Origin: Amblyornis subalaris
Taxonomy: Eukaryota > Chordata > Aves > Passeriformes > Ptilonorhynchidae
Direction: 5' to 3'
Length of the DNA: 64,000 nt
NCBI GenBank assembly: GCA_018881555.1
Contig: JACAXG010000012.1
Location: 682,001 to 746,000, forward strand
This document shows positions 1 to 11,982 of the stretch, piece after piece. The notes below the pieces were generated by a model. That model worked only from the letters and a program-made list of their open reading frames with translations, searched no databases and had not been told where the DNA came from. Position 1 is the first letter of the stretch, and the number at the start of each line of letters is the position of its first letter. The translations under genes and the position numbers were made by a program.

Positions 1-1786
1 AACTGGAGAGTTTCCAATTATTCTGAGAAGTTCTGGTTACGCATCCCTAGTCACAATAGGAAAAAGAGAAAGCAAAATGTGCGTCAGCATAATAAGCCCA
101 CAGAAATGGCCCCTGTTATGTTTAGTGAAAGACAAACAAACACATGTGCACACACATTAGGAAGAAGTTTGCTTAGCTATTTTCCTATTTACCAGTCACA
201 GCAAATACCCCTAATTAACAATGCTCACAGACAAAAGATGTGAGAAATCTGTTAGTATTCCTGACTGGATCTTTGGGATTTGAAACTTGTGTTCCCTAGT
301 GAAATCTTTAAAAGTACACATGAAGGACATCTCTAATGACATGAGTGATAAAAGTAAGTTGAAACAGGAATTCAGATTTATGCTTTACCAAAATGGAATT
401 CTTCCTGCTGCTTTATCATATACCCAAGATTATCAACCATATTCTGCCAAGCTGGGAGATAAGAGTTATTAACAAAGAAATTCTTATAAAATGTTCATCA
501 ATAACACTTCGCAAGAAAACTTCTGCAATTTTTGCTTTTAACAATTCTCACGGGACTCAGATTAAATTCTGATCTGAGCACAAATGGACAAGCTGTTAAC
601 TGGTTGCTTTCTCCAGAGACACCCAGCTTTCTTTCACTGAGATTAATATACAATTTTCACAATTTTTGTAAAGGAGATACAGTGGGAAAAAAAAGAAACA
701 GTTTTTCAGAAAAGAGAGTGGACTAGGTAGGCATAGTTGGTAACCCAGAACAGGTTTTCAGTTTAGCTAAGGAGGCAGCAACCCATTTACAATCCCAAAC
801 AGTATTTTTCAAACTTGTGTCTCAGCGGAGAACACAATTTGCTGCACTTTTGAAATATCATGGAAGAATAAGGACAGTTTTACTCCTGTGGATTCACCAG
901 GATATGTATTTACCAATTTACTACAGTATGCACTCTATTTGATTAATCCAAAAAACTCGAGTTATTTTGAGCCCGTTTTTAAATCATGCCACAAGAGATG
1001 TGGCCTCTTGTGTTAATGAATATTTAAGCGTAACATTGCCCAACCATCTATTCAACTGCAAGCTTCAGAAAACCAAATGCTGACAAATAGTCTGGAGTCA
1101 TGTCTGTGAAATGGTCCATATGTGCTAGCTGAAAGAGTCTGATGCTAGCTTGCTTTCAAATGTTAATAGCTTTGCAAAAAAAAATGCCCTCTCTTCTGCA
1201 GCTGAAATTTTTCTTGTTCAATCTCCAGTAAAAGTAGGTTTCCGTTTAAATTTGAGAAAAACCCCATCTCTCATTTAGTTATGACAAAATGAAAAGAAAC
1301 ATGTTTATAGTCATTGTTCTAGAGCAATTAGATACAGCTAAGAGCCAGAAGGGCTGGCCCTGAGGTTAGTGAGCCTGTGAGCACCTACACGGCTGGTGGC
1401 CACACCAACGCGTCCGCAGAAAAGCGCCACTCCAGGTATTTAAGGCAAACATCCAAAGGCAATAATTCCAGTTCTTTTCAGTCTAAGAGCAGGCAAATCC
1501 CACTTTCCCAATAGGACTATCCCTTCCCTACAAGGTAACTTGCTTGGGAAAGCCAGCTGGAAGTGCAGGTGCTCAATGTGCCAAGCTGGAGCGGTGTGGG
1601 AAGGAGCCCCCCAGGAACACTGCCCAGCTGGAGGGGAGAGGGCAAAGCCAGCTGCAGGCAGCCCCCATCTGCCTGTTAGAGCTCAAGCTACTTGTCTCTG
1701 CCAGATTTAAGGCAATGCTTTCAGAAAGCCCTGACCAGGAAAGCCCCAATAAACTGGGGGATCTCAGTCATGACTAACCAATTGCC

Positions 1787-1827
1787 AAAAAGAAAAGGAA
1801 AAAAAAAAAAAAGAAAAAAAGAAAAAA
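1787..1827 (+). repeat. A-rich simple tract
   Basis: A run of adenines interrupted by single or paired guanines. It could be an old retroposon tail, but nothing recognisable precedes it, so it is called low-complexity sequence only. Confidence 0.75.
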
Positions 1828-2887
1828 GTGGATGTCTAGGAAATGTTTTTCACATATCTGAAAATAAGTCATCTGGGTGAAGTATGCTCTGTATCTTCCA
1901 AGTTGAAGACAAAAGTCATTTGTTTGGTTGCAGAATTTTATAAGTTACAGGTCTGTGAGAGACATGCGATTTTGAAAGCAACAGCCTGCGTTAAATGTAT
2001 CACAACTTCACAAGGGGAATTAGAAACATAAAGCTTGACTTATAAACAGCTCATGGAGACATATGCTTCACTACATAACTTCACATTAATTACTNTAATG
2101 CAAACATGAAAAAACTGTACTGAAATCTGTTCATGTGTGAACAGGTCAAGGCTCTGGGACCTCCTCAACATGAAGAGTATTTCTAGGGAAAAGATAGACA
2201 GAAAGACCNACAGAAAGATGGACAGACGCTCATGGAGACACAGTGTCACAGTATTCAACAATTTCCTTGGACATCTGATAATACCTAACCTTTTTCTTAA
2301 ACAGAAAAGTTGAAACTATGCTATTATGTGACCAACTAAATTCACCAATTACAAAATTTTCTAGCCTCATTGCCATTGAAGAAATGGGAAAATAATGTGA
2401 ATTCTAGCTACTCTACAGCCTATAAAAGAATTATCTCTCCAACAATCACATGTAAAGATACATAACAATTACAACAAATATAGGTATCATACAGATATGC
2501 CTGAGATATTGCAGAATCCTTCCAGTTACTGTGTATCAATAAGAGGTTATAACAATGTATTTATACAGAGTTGTTTCCAGCCTGAAGCATCCCAGTTTTG
2601 ATGAGGTTAAAAGCCAAGCTCCCCAAGCATCATGACTGATACCTTAATGGTCAGGCTCAAAACTATTTTAGAAGTTTTCCCAGTAAATCCAAAAGCTTTA
2701 ATTGTCTGTATTTTTCTTTCAATGCCCCCAATAGCATGTAAATGATGGGAAGTAGATTCATTATCCAGTTTGCTGGGTTATCACCACAGACACTGTGATT
2801 TCAGGTGTTCCAGTCTTCACATAATTGTTACTCCTTCTTTTCTGACAAAGATTAATTGAGGGTAGCAGTGCCACTAGGGTAGGCATT

Positions 2888-2931
2888 TATTATCAAGGCC
2901 ACTGTCATCTATTATCAAGGCCACTGTCATC
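2888..2931. repeat. Exact 22-bp tandem duplication
   Basis: A 22-bp unit beginning tattatcaagg and ending ctgtcatc occurs twice, head to tail, at 2888-2909 and 2910-2931 with no mismatch. The following bases begin a third copy (tatt) and then diverge. Perfect identity suggests a recent slippage duplication or an assembly artefact. Confidence 0.9.
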
Positions 2932-3528
2932 TATTCTTGGTGTCATAACCAAGACCACAGTTTCACAGGCATCACTGTGAATGCAAAGGAAACATAATAG
3001 TGAAATTTAAGAAGGTTAAGACAAAAACAGCAGTACACTTAATTTCAGACAGTATTACTTGAAGGTAATTTAAGATGTGGACTCTGCTAATACATTATAT
3101 AAAATTGTTTCATGAGTAACAAAGATTATATATTAAAGCAGTTCTAAAGGTTTTCCCCCTTGAATTTTTTTTTTTAAAAACGCAGAGCTTCATTTCTTTT
3201 TTTCTTGTCCTAGACATTCACTAAATTTGGTGGTGACATGAGCTAAGGAACCTTGCTGTGAGATTTCGCACTAGAACACAGCACAATAGCTAAAAAAAAA
3301 ACCAGTTGTGGCTATGGTAACCCAAAGTGAAATATGTTATTTGCATCAGTTTATAACCATACTGAGATGCAATTTACACATTACTGATGTAACAGGACAT
3401 GATTGATGTAATCACAAATGACCTATCACCACATGAAGTCACAGAGTGTTTTTTAGATTTGTTTCTGAAAAGTATTCATGGGGAAAAATCCACAGATCTG
3501 ACCCTTGACCTCATGGGTGATTTAACAG

Positions 3529-3558
3529 AAAAAAAAAAAAAAAAAAGAAAAGAAAAAG
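3529..3558 (+). repeat. A-tract
   Basis: Eighteen consecutive adenines (3529-3546) followed by a short A/G-rich stretch. There are no flanking features of a processed pseudogene. Confidence 0.75.
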
Positions 3559-6020
3559 ATTTCTGCTTAAAAATATTCTGCTCTTTCATTTTATGTTTCT
3601 TATTTCTTTTCTCTCCCTCTTAGTGCAAATGATATATGTTTAAAATGCCTTCTACTAAAGACAGCAGCAAAACTCCCATGCACTGGCTCCAGGTACATCA
3701 CTTGTAATCAGCAATACAGCAAGATAGAACACCCAATTGGCATGTCCAGAGTTCTAGTAATATTTTGAGTTGAGCAAAATCTAGTTTATAACATTCTAGA
3801 TTAATATCTGACCAAGCATAGCTGATTTGCTAAAACTTTAGAAACCTATCCATTGTACAGACAGTCCTGAGGTCTGTCTGGTCTGTCCTTTCATGTCCTC
3901 CCACATGGAGTCAGCTGTGTGACACCACTGTTGGCCAGGTGGTCATAGTCATTGTATGTTTGTGACAGAGAGACTTGCTNTTAAAATGTGACCAAAACAG
4001 TAAGAGAGCTACTGAAAATGTAATCTCGAGATGTGCCAAATGGGATAAAACTCCATTTCAATGTCAAGTGAATCTCAGATTTTACGACATCATACTTTTT
4101 TTTTTTTTCTGGTTAGGTCAGACAAAGCAGGAAAAAATTTTCAGCATAGAAAATACTTCCTGAGCTGCAAAAGTTGAAGGGGAATTTACAGCTATAATGC
4201 TCCTGATGCACAAAGCAAGCCAGAGAGAAAAGCTGCTCAAATCAGCACTGAGATCCCACCTCTCTACATTGTCAGCCAAGGAATGGTCCTTCATGCCAAG
4301 CTCACATTTCCTAACAAGTAATTTATCCCCCTCCCCTCAGTCATGGTAAATCTGGTGGTTTTGTTAATCAGAATATCCCCAATTATTTCTTTCGACTGTT
4401 TCATGATCTGCAATTGAAAATTGCACTTCACAGCTTAGTCATGGTGGAAATTTTTTATTTTTTAACTTGGAAATTATTTTGCTGATAAAAAATAGTTGCA
4501 TAATTTGTTCTTAAAAATGATGAAAAAAGCAATGAAAATGCAGTTTAGTTGTTTTATGTGGGCCTGTTTCAGCACTTCTTGAAAAAGAACAGAAAATCTT
4601 GTTTGTATAGAGATACATTCATTGAAAAAATCTAAAGTGGAAAATACAGAAAAGTCGGGCAGATTTACTTTCATGTAGACTTAACTTTTAACTCTTAAAA
4701 GATNAGGGAAGTTTCAGTAGCATGGGCACATTTGCTGAAAATCCTATATCTTTCATTTTCTCTATAGAACTTTTTTTTAAAGTTCCCTATTAGGCAGTAC
4801 ATTCTTACCTTTTGCTCATATTAGGAGCAGGTAGTAAATATTGAAAAATAATTTACAAATGCCAGATTTATTTTTAGAGATCAATTCTTCAATGTAATGA
4901 AGAAATATAATAAAAACAATCTGCAAGTCAGCATTCATGAAAAGAGAACTCTTAGTATGAAATAATCGCTTGAGCAAATACTTGCTTTCACTTTCAGTTG
5001 CTGCCTAGGGTAAAGCCTATCATCAATTTATCTGAGAACAAGGAATGGTTCAGAAAATATTTGTCCTCATTGTCTTTGAAGGAAGAAAAGGAGAGCCAGC
5101 CTCTTAACATGATAGCTATGAAGCCTCTAACTAGAATAATTCATTTTTCTGAAAAATATGGACCTGAAATGAATGCTTGTACTTTCCACCCTTCAGCCTA
5201 AGACTGTGGCTTCTACATCTGTTATAGTCCCTTTTCTCAGTGTTCCAGAGAGGAAAGTCTTTCTTTGCAGCACTGATTTGTTTTCAGATCCATTACATAT
5301 AGGCACAGAAAAAGCATTTAAGATAAATAAGAAAACTTAAATTAAGTTCCCAGAAAGGANCTTGCAATCTCCTGTTAAATCACCTGTGCCATCTGTCTAG
5401 AATTGCCTCCAGAAATTATGAAAACATACAGCCGAGAACGTAAAAGACCCCCAGATTTCCATGTAGATGTGTTCTTAATGTTCAGTATAATTATCTTCTC
5501 AACGAGATTCAGTAATAATCACAGACTTTTCCATTGGTAATTTAAGGATGTCATAAATGGTGAAGACATTTCAGCATCTTGGTCTATATAGAGATCAAAG
5601 CCATGATCATAGAAAACTTACAAAAATGTCTCTTCAGGGAAAATGAGAAGAGTTTGGTACCTTTACTAAATAATTTAGCAGCTGCATTCCCTCTTTTTAC
5701 CAGCGAAAGGAATAGGTCCATTTTGGCAGAGATGCACAGTGTTAATTTGATTCAGTTGTGCTCTGCCTAAGAGACTCCTGGGTGTCAGGATGAGCAGCTG
5801 TGATCTCCCACAGCTTCTCATCCAGGGTCATCCCCAGGACTCAGCATCCTGACTGCCTGCACTCAGCACCTCCCTCAGCAGTAGTGACACAGCATGGATT
5901 ACAGCTATGACAACCAGCCAGGCTTCAAGAGCTGTGGCTTCTATCACGTGCATCCACTGTGATCTAGATACCTTAATGCAACTGCACTTACATAGGACAG
6001 GCTTTCTTGAAAGAAAGATC

Positions 6021-6086
6021 AGCAGCCTCTCAGCAGAGACAGCAGCCTCTCAGCAGAGACAGCAGCCTCTCAGCAGAGACAGCAGC
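6021..6086. repeat. Minisatellite: three exact 20-bp units
   Basis: The unit agcagcctctcagcagagac is repeated exactly at 6021-6040, 6041-6060 and 6061-6080, followed by the first six bases of a fourth copy. The 20-bp period is not a multiple of three, so it would shift reading frame with each copy; this argues against coding function. Confidence 0.95.
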
Positions 6087-9000
6087 ATTCCAAAATATTG
6101 GCAAAATATTGCAGTTGATGAGCAAAGTTTGCTGAACTCATTTGGCATCTGCCTGAAAATTGCCCATGAAGAGTTAACAAGATTCTCAAATGTGCTCATT
6201 ATCTGAAGGATTATTCTTGATGTGCAGTCAGCTCATAAAAGGTTTGCTGCAAATACTCACAGTCCTCATCAAGACAATTACTTACAGAAGTTACACAGTA
6301 CAGCCTTCTGTGCTCTGACTGGATGGCTTCTCTGGCTTGCACAGCATGAGCCATGGATAGTGCAATTAAGTGCACAACTTCGTGCCACAGTAAGGAAACA
6401 CGATGCTAAACATTTGCTCTTTGCAATCATCTATCCTCAATGCTTGAGGCTTTTATTACTTATGCTATGACAACCAGGTCACAAAAAGGGACAGATTGAA
6501 TTAAAACATTTTAAAAAACAAGAATCCAAGAGCTTAAATGTTGCTACTGCCCTGCTAATAAGCTTTCTTTCACTCCACAGAAGGAAAGGAGGTGACACCT
6601 CCCTTTGCCTGTGTGTGTGTCCCCAAATGTGACATACTCTATTCCAACAGACAAAATCCAAGGCTGATAAAAGCTTTCCACTCTCCCTGTGACACCTCAT
6701 ATCCTCCTGGTTAGAGGTTCTTCAAATTTCAACACCAAATTCAAGAAGATTATGGCAAAACTAGAAAAATAAAAGTCATCCTTATAGTGATGATATACTG
6801 AATCCAGTACCAGGACTAAAATACAATATATTCATGAATTTGCTACACATTTTAATATTGAAGGCAGCTTTTGAAATATGTACTATTGACAACGTTAAAA
6901 TTGTTCTGAACAACTTCTGGGCAAACTGCTAAAGGAAGCACAGCAACATGTGAGCATTGAAGCACTTCCAGTTGTTATCCTGCTCATAGCAATCTTAGTT
7001 CACATACATTATTCCTCCTCTTTTCCAAATGAGTAATTAACACAAAATTTTTTATTTACTATAATTTGAGTATGTTAATTTTACACTCTGATTTCATTCC
7101 TTGCAATTCACATTCTTGATATACAAGTCCCACATATTGCATGGCTGCAAATTTTAGTTCCAGGTCACAACACATGACAACAAAAAGGTTTGCTGTTACA
7201 GACTGATACTGTGAATAATTTTGCAAGATTCCTAGAATTATTCCTGTGTTGAAGGTAAGCCTGAGTTAGGAGCTTTTTTAGGATCCTGATTGATTAGCAT
7301 CATCTTTAATAATAGAATTTGGCAACCTCTGAAATTCTTGACTGCTAAAACATGACAAATTATTTCACTGCTTAGTTCATACTTCCCTGCCTAACCAAGC
7401 TATATATTTTCTTGCTTGTGCAAGCTGAACATTGAAATTACTGGGCAAGACCAATGTTACCAGAAACAATTTGTAGGAGCATTTGCCCCATGGCCAAAAA
7501 AATACACGACATAGCTATTTATCCAATCCCCTCAGTGATACTACAAAGAGGGACAGACATCAGTCCTGGAGGCAACAATAAACTCATTTAAATTACAGAC
7601 CAAGACTTCTCAGCTAATTTGGTACTGTATTTATATTATTTGCCAATTTTGCTTATGCTATTTTCTTACTAATCTCTTCCCCACACATAGCAAAAAGCTC
7701 AAGTAAAGAAGGAATATGAACTTTAATTTTTATATCTTCACCTCACAACAGAGTTGGAATAGCAAAGACACTCCCTGTGAGGAGGAGGAGGAAGGAGCTC
7801 TCATCTTGTTTTTCCCCTCAATCTTCCTAAAAAATAATTAAATTTAAAATTTCACTGATCAGAAAAACTACAACCAGCTCACTCTTAACCACTTCACCTG
7901 CACTTTGCTCTAAAATTACCACAGGGTTGGTATAAAACTCTCCAAACCAAAGCACACCATCTCAACTCTTATTATTCTTTTAAAAATTCAAAGCAAACAA
8001 CAACAACACCACAACAACACCAAATTTGCAACAGAAAAAGATAAACTTGTTTCAGGAGACAGCAAGACAGCAATCCAAGGGCCAATATAAGACATTCATC
8101 CTGCACAGTTACCTATAGATTTCATAACTGAGAAAACAATTCCCTACAACAGCTTGGAATCTTTCTTCAAAATGGAGTAAGGCTTTTGTTGCTTCTAAAT
8201 CCTTTCAGAGCACACGAAATTGGATATCACAGCCATGACATTGCTGGACTGAAAAGCAATTTTATGTAATTTTGCAGTTTGTAAGAAGTGTTGGTTACAT
8301 TTTCCTTTCCCTCAGATATCTGCACAGTGCTCATGGTAACTAATGAACCTACCTTTATAAAAGAAAAGATGCAGACCATCATACACTTTTAGATAATGCA
8401 ATATATATTTTCCTAAAATAATACATCATATGCAGAATATTACACTTACTTATGAGACCTTAGTGCTGGCTCCATTAAAATCACTGACCTATACAGCTCT
8501 CACTCTACATCTCCAATCCATGATTGCTGTATTTCCTTCTTTATTAACACAGTTTTGTAGACTTTACACTCCTATGTCTTCATTACATTATGGGGCTTTG
8601 TGCTTGATGGTTTTCCTCACTGGCATTTCCAGTGGGGGTGGTTGGCAGAGCTCCACAACAAAGCCAGAAACAAAACCAGCCTACCAGATCAGGGATGGTG
8701 CCAGACATTACAGTAGCATCTGTGTATATCTTTATCACANCTGTATTTATTTACAAGGATGTACATGTGCCTGCCCTGCCAGGATCACTGTGTCTTGCAG
8801 CCCCGTGGAGCAATTAAAGGTCTCACTTAAATACTCTGCTCCCAAATGTTTGCTGGTACTGCTTGGCGGGAAAAGATCGTGAACACCGAGTCCTGTGACA
8901 AGTAATGAAGGAGATCCCAGTCTACTTCTATCCTATTAAATTGCCCCAGTTATAGGGCAACACCAATCGAAAGTGCTGAAGGTCTGAAACAGGCAAAAAA

Positions 9001-10575
9001 TTCACATTACCCTATTTTGTGGAAGGGAAGAGCAGTCTGTGGGTTCCAGTCATTAAATAATTAAAAGTACATGTAATGAAGACTAGCAGGACAGTGCCAG
9101 CTATAAGAATTTATAAAGAGATTATAGCCTGTATAGATTTAGCAAATGTTCAGATTGTTTCTCTGCTGTTCTTAAACCTCAGTGTGAAATAGTGGCACAG
9201 GGTAACAGTCCTTTCACTCCAGCAGCCTGCCTACAAGGAGGGTCTGTCTGCAACATGTCAGAGCGGTGTGAAATCAGAAGGGACATTTCTGAGACAGGGC
9301 TTCTATATTTTTATCTGAATACATATTTTGTTCTACCCAAAGTAAATGTTAAATATTTCAGAGACTTTTGCATAAATACGCTCCTCTGTTGCATGCTTCT
9401 ACAATCCTTTAGCTCCGAGGTAAAGCAATGGTAAAATTCAGGAAGGTGGAGCCTACAGGAGCTCTCCAGCTAATGGTGTGCCTTGGAGGAGTCAGCAGTG
9501 AGCTGGCAGGCTCGAGGCAGCTTGTCTCATTTCCACAAAATCATGATAAACAGAACTGGTTCCCAGCAAACTTGCTAAGAGCAAAGGAAGGTTCAGGCCT
9601 GGCACATTCCCTTGATCCAGGAAAAGCTCAAAGCTACCTAGTGCTGGAGGCAAGACTGGAACAGCACAGGATAGGGCTGCCAGTGCAGGAATCCTGTCCA
9701 GGCAGGCAACTGCTCTGCACACCAGCCAGCAGAGTGCCACCGTTACTAGGCTGCCGTTGTCATTTATCTTACATGGTACACAAATGATGTTTGCTCGTGA
9801 AAAGACTGGTTTGGGGGGAGAGGAGAAGGAAGCCAACAAGAATAACTGAACTGTGTTAATTTATTTTTAGACTTTTATGGAATCTACTCGAGCGCTGATC
9901 TTTACATGGGTAAGGCAGCATATGTATCTCTCTCTCTTTCTCCTGTACCTTTTCCAATCAGTTCCATTCTGTCTGATTTCCATCAAAGTGTGCTCTTGTT
10001 AGCAGGACAGACATTAACAACATTTGGATCAAATTAGATTTGTANGTATTCATGTGCGTAGCTGCCACAGATGCTATTGATCCTAGAATAAAGTACACTA
10101 TTTTTCATTCTTTAAATAATTTTAAAATGTTCCACAGTACATTGTGAAAGATTGTCCAGAAAAAATTCTAGGAAGCAAGAAAAGGTTAGAAACCATAAAA
10201 TTATTTTCATATACCTTTAAAATTATCTAAATAGTCTGCATGCTTAATTTTTTTATATAAAACCATCTATGAGAAATTACCAACCATAAAAGCATTACTT
10301 CAGTTACACTGCTCTGTTCCAGTACACCAGCTTGCATTTTGGTACCTCATGAGAAAAAAAAGGAATATCTGAGAAATGCATTAAGACACTTAGCTTATTA
10401 ATGGCCAATCATATATAAGCTCATTTTTCTTGCCCTAGGCTTTTATGACCTCGCAATGGAAAATTTTTCTTCATATTTTTCAGAAATAACAGGAAATTCC
10501 AAGAAATGGAAGCCGCTGCTAGTAAAAGAAGAAAAGCTGAGTATCATCAGGGTTAATAGCTCCTATTTGAGATCC

Positions 10576-10626
10576 ATGAATGATTACAGAGTTTCTTTCC
10601 TATATCGAACTTTCAAGTTTCATTAA
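10576..10626 (+). promoter_or_regulatory. Upstream ORF 1 of B3GALT1 (16 codons)
   Basis: An ATG at 10576 opens a 16-codon frame that stops at 10624-10626. If the exon begins at 10484 this would sit in the 5' UTR and could lower initiation at the main start. Its translation is inference. Confidence 0.35.
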
Positions 10627-10630
10627 TAAT

Positions 10631-10696
10631 ATGCTGCCTCTCCAGGACACAGGTGCGCTCACGGTACAAAGCCTATTTATTCATCACATGGAATAG
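10631..10696 (+). promoter_or_regulatory. Upstream ORF 2 of B3GALT1 (21 codons)
   Basis: An ATG at 10631 opens a 21-codon frame ending in TAG at 10694-10696, only 16 nt before the main ATG. It starts 4 nt after the first upstream ORF stops. A second ATG at 10688 shares its frame and stop. Such a short distance to the main start would leave little room for re-initiation. Function is inferred. Confidence 0.35.
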
Positions 10697-10712
10697 AAGA
10701 GCAAGAAGAACA

Positions 10713-11693
10713 ATGGCTTCAAAGGTCTCATGCTTATACATTTTGACAGTAGTTTGTTGGGCAAGCGCTCTTTGGTATTTGAGTATAACTCGTCCTACTT
10801 CTTCCTACACGGGCCACAGACAGGTCAGTAGCATATCCATAGCCAGAAAAAATGTTTCCTTTGGCAACATAAGAACTCGACCTATAAATCCACATTCCTT
10901 TGACTTCCTTATCAATGAACCAAATAAATGTGAGAAGAGCATCCCTTTCTTGGTCATTCTTATCAGTACAACTCACAAAGAGTTTGATGCAAGGCAGGCC
11001 ATTCGAGAAACGTGGGGAGATGAAAACAACTTTAAAGGAATTAAAATCGCCACACTATTTCTTCTTGGAAAAAATGCAGATCCTGTGTTAAATCAAATGG
11101 TAGAGCAAGAAAGCCAAATTTTTCATGACATTATTGTGGAGGATTTTATCGACTCTTACCATAACCTCACTCTGAAAACATTGATGGGGATGAGGTGGGT
11201 AGCAACATTTTGTTCAAAAGCAAAGTACGTTATGAAGACAGACAGTGATATTTTTGTAAATATGGACAATCTTATTTATAAGCTGCTCAAACCTAACACC
11301 AAGCCAAGAAGAAGGTACTTCACTGGTTATGTTATAAACGGAGGACCAATAAGAGATGTTCGCAGTAAGTGGTACATGCCCAGAGATTTGTATCCCGACA
11401 GCAACTACCCACCCTTCTGTTCAGGCACTGGCTACATTTTTTCAGCTGATGTAGCAGAACTGATTTACAAAACCTCCCTTCATACCAGACTTCTTCATCT
11501 TGAAGATGTGTACGTTGGACTCTGCCTTCGAAAGCTGGGCATTCACCCCTTCCAAAACAGTGGCTTCAATCACTGGAAAATGGCCTACAGCTTGTGCAGG
11601 TACCGCAGGGTGATCACAGTGCACCAGATAACACCAGAAGAAATGCACAGAATTTGGAATGACATGTCCAGCAAGAAACATCTTAGATGTTAA
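10713..11693 (+). CDS. B3GALT1: Beta-1,3-galactosyltransferase 1, complete intronless CDS
   Basis: This encodes a 326-residue type II Golgi glycosyltransferase of family GT31, which transfers galactose from UDP-galactose in beta-1,3 linkage to terminal N-acetylglucosamine (type 1 chains). Length and nearly all residues match mammalian B3GALT1 as I remember it. In order: a six-residue cytosolic tail, a signal anchor at about 7-26, a variable stem at about 27-75, then the catalytic domain. Visible GT31 motifs are IRETWG (97-102), the metal- and nucleotide-binding DSD (177-179) and EDVYVG (264-269). N-glycosylation sequons lie at N47 (NVS) and N151 (NLT). The start is chosen because 10713 is the first in-frame ATG after the stop at 10581, has a strong context (A at -3, G at +4) and gives the conserved MASKVS N-terminus. 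The frame is intact, without Ns. As in other family members the coding region is a single exon. Confidence 0.97.
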   Translation: MASKVSCLYILTVVCWASALWYLSITRPTSSYTGHRQVSSISIARKNVSFGNIRTRPINPHSFDFLINEPNKCEKSIPFLVILISTTHKEFDARQAIRETWGDENNFKGIKIATLFLLGKNADPVLNQMVEQESQIFHDIIVEDFIDSYHNLTLKTLMGMRWVATFCSKAKYVMKTDSDIFVNMDNLIYKLLKPNTKPRRRYFTGYVINGGPIRDVRSKWYMPRDLYPDSNYPPFCSGTGYIFSADVAELIYKTSLHTRLLHLEDVYVGLCLRKLGIHPFQNSGFNHWKMAYSLCRYRRVITVHQITPEEMHRIWNDMSSKKHLRC

Positions 11694-11705
11694 GATTTTT
11701 ACAGA

Positions 11706-11713
11706 TGTAAATA
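11706..11713 (+). promoter_or_regulatory. Pumilio-type motif just after the B3GALT1 stop
   Basis: TGTAAATA fits the Pumilio recognition element UGUANAUA and starts 12 nt after the stop codon, so it would be in every 3' UTR isoform. Confidence 0.4.
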
Positions 11714-11976
11714 CCTTTTTTTAAATTTTGGTTGAGTTTGGTTATTTTTTGACAAAGTGATCTGCTGATTTACAGGTTAAACTGTGGGATATTAACTGTG
11801 AGAAGATTTTTAATGACTGATTTTTCATTCTCGCTTTGACTACTGGTTTACAAACTTCAGGCTCTTTTTCATAAGGACATTATGCCAACTGAAAGGATCT
11901 AGAGTCAAATCTCAGATTTTGTATATTATCATCTATTGCACATATCAGCTCTTGCATCTGTGTGTAAAGGGACAGT

Positions 11977-11982
11977 AATAAA
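11977..11982 (+). promoter_or_regulatory. Proximal poly(A) signal candidate of B3GALT1
   Basis: This is the first canonical AATAAA after the CDS, about 285 nt past the stop. Use here would give a short 3' UTR lacking the distal Pumilio-type motifs. Confidence 0.35.

Larger units (their letters stand above)
1..10483. other. Non-coding 5' flank or intron of B3GALT1
   Basis: I see no supported exon here on either strand. The open frames are short, lack recognisable domains and look like chance. The stretch is AT-rich, with A-tracts near 1.8 and 3.5 kb and two small tandem duplications listed separately. B3GALT1 is known in other vertebrates to have distant non-coding upstream exons, so this is probably its last 5' intron, but no upstream exon or promoter CpG island could be placed. 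Confidence 0.6.
10484..10712 (+). other. B3GALT1: Candidate 5' UTR part of the B3GALT1 coding exon
   Basis: A pyrimidine-rich run ending in CAG at 10481-10483 is the best acceptor upstream of the CDS and would open the terminal exon at 10484. A second, weaker acceptor-like site lies at 10637-10645 (cctctccag). The frame of the protein is closed by TGA at 10581-10583 and then open to the start at 10713 with no earlier in-frame ATG. Which acceptor is used cannot be decided from the genome alone. Confidence 0.45.

Noticed and set aside
5907..6206. 99-codon open frame on the plus strand
   Set aside because: It runs through the 20-bp tandem repeat, whose period is not a multiple of three; the apparent protein repeat is a by-product.
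6785..6860. Possible C/D snoRNA from a TGATGA near 6790
   Set aside because: No convincing D box or terminal stem at the expected distance.
8430..8882. 150-codon open frame on the plus strand
   Set aside because: It contains an N, has no domain or splice context that I can recognise, and is in otherwise ordinary non-coding sequence.
10653..10712. A 20-codon N-terminal extension of B3GALT1 starting at a GTG
   Set aside because: The frame is open but begins with GTG, which is not a normal vertebrate start. The ATG at 10713 has a strong context and gives the conserved N-terminus and length.
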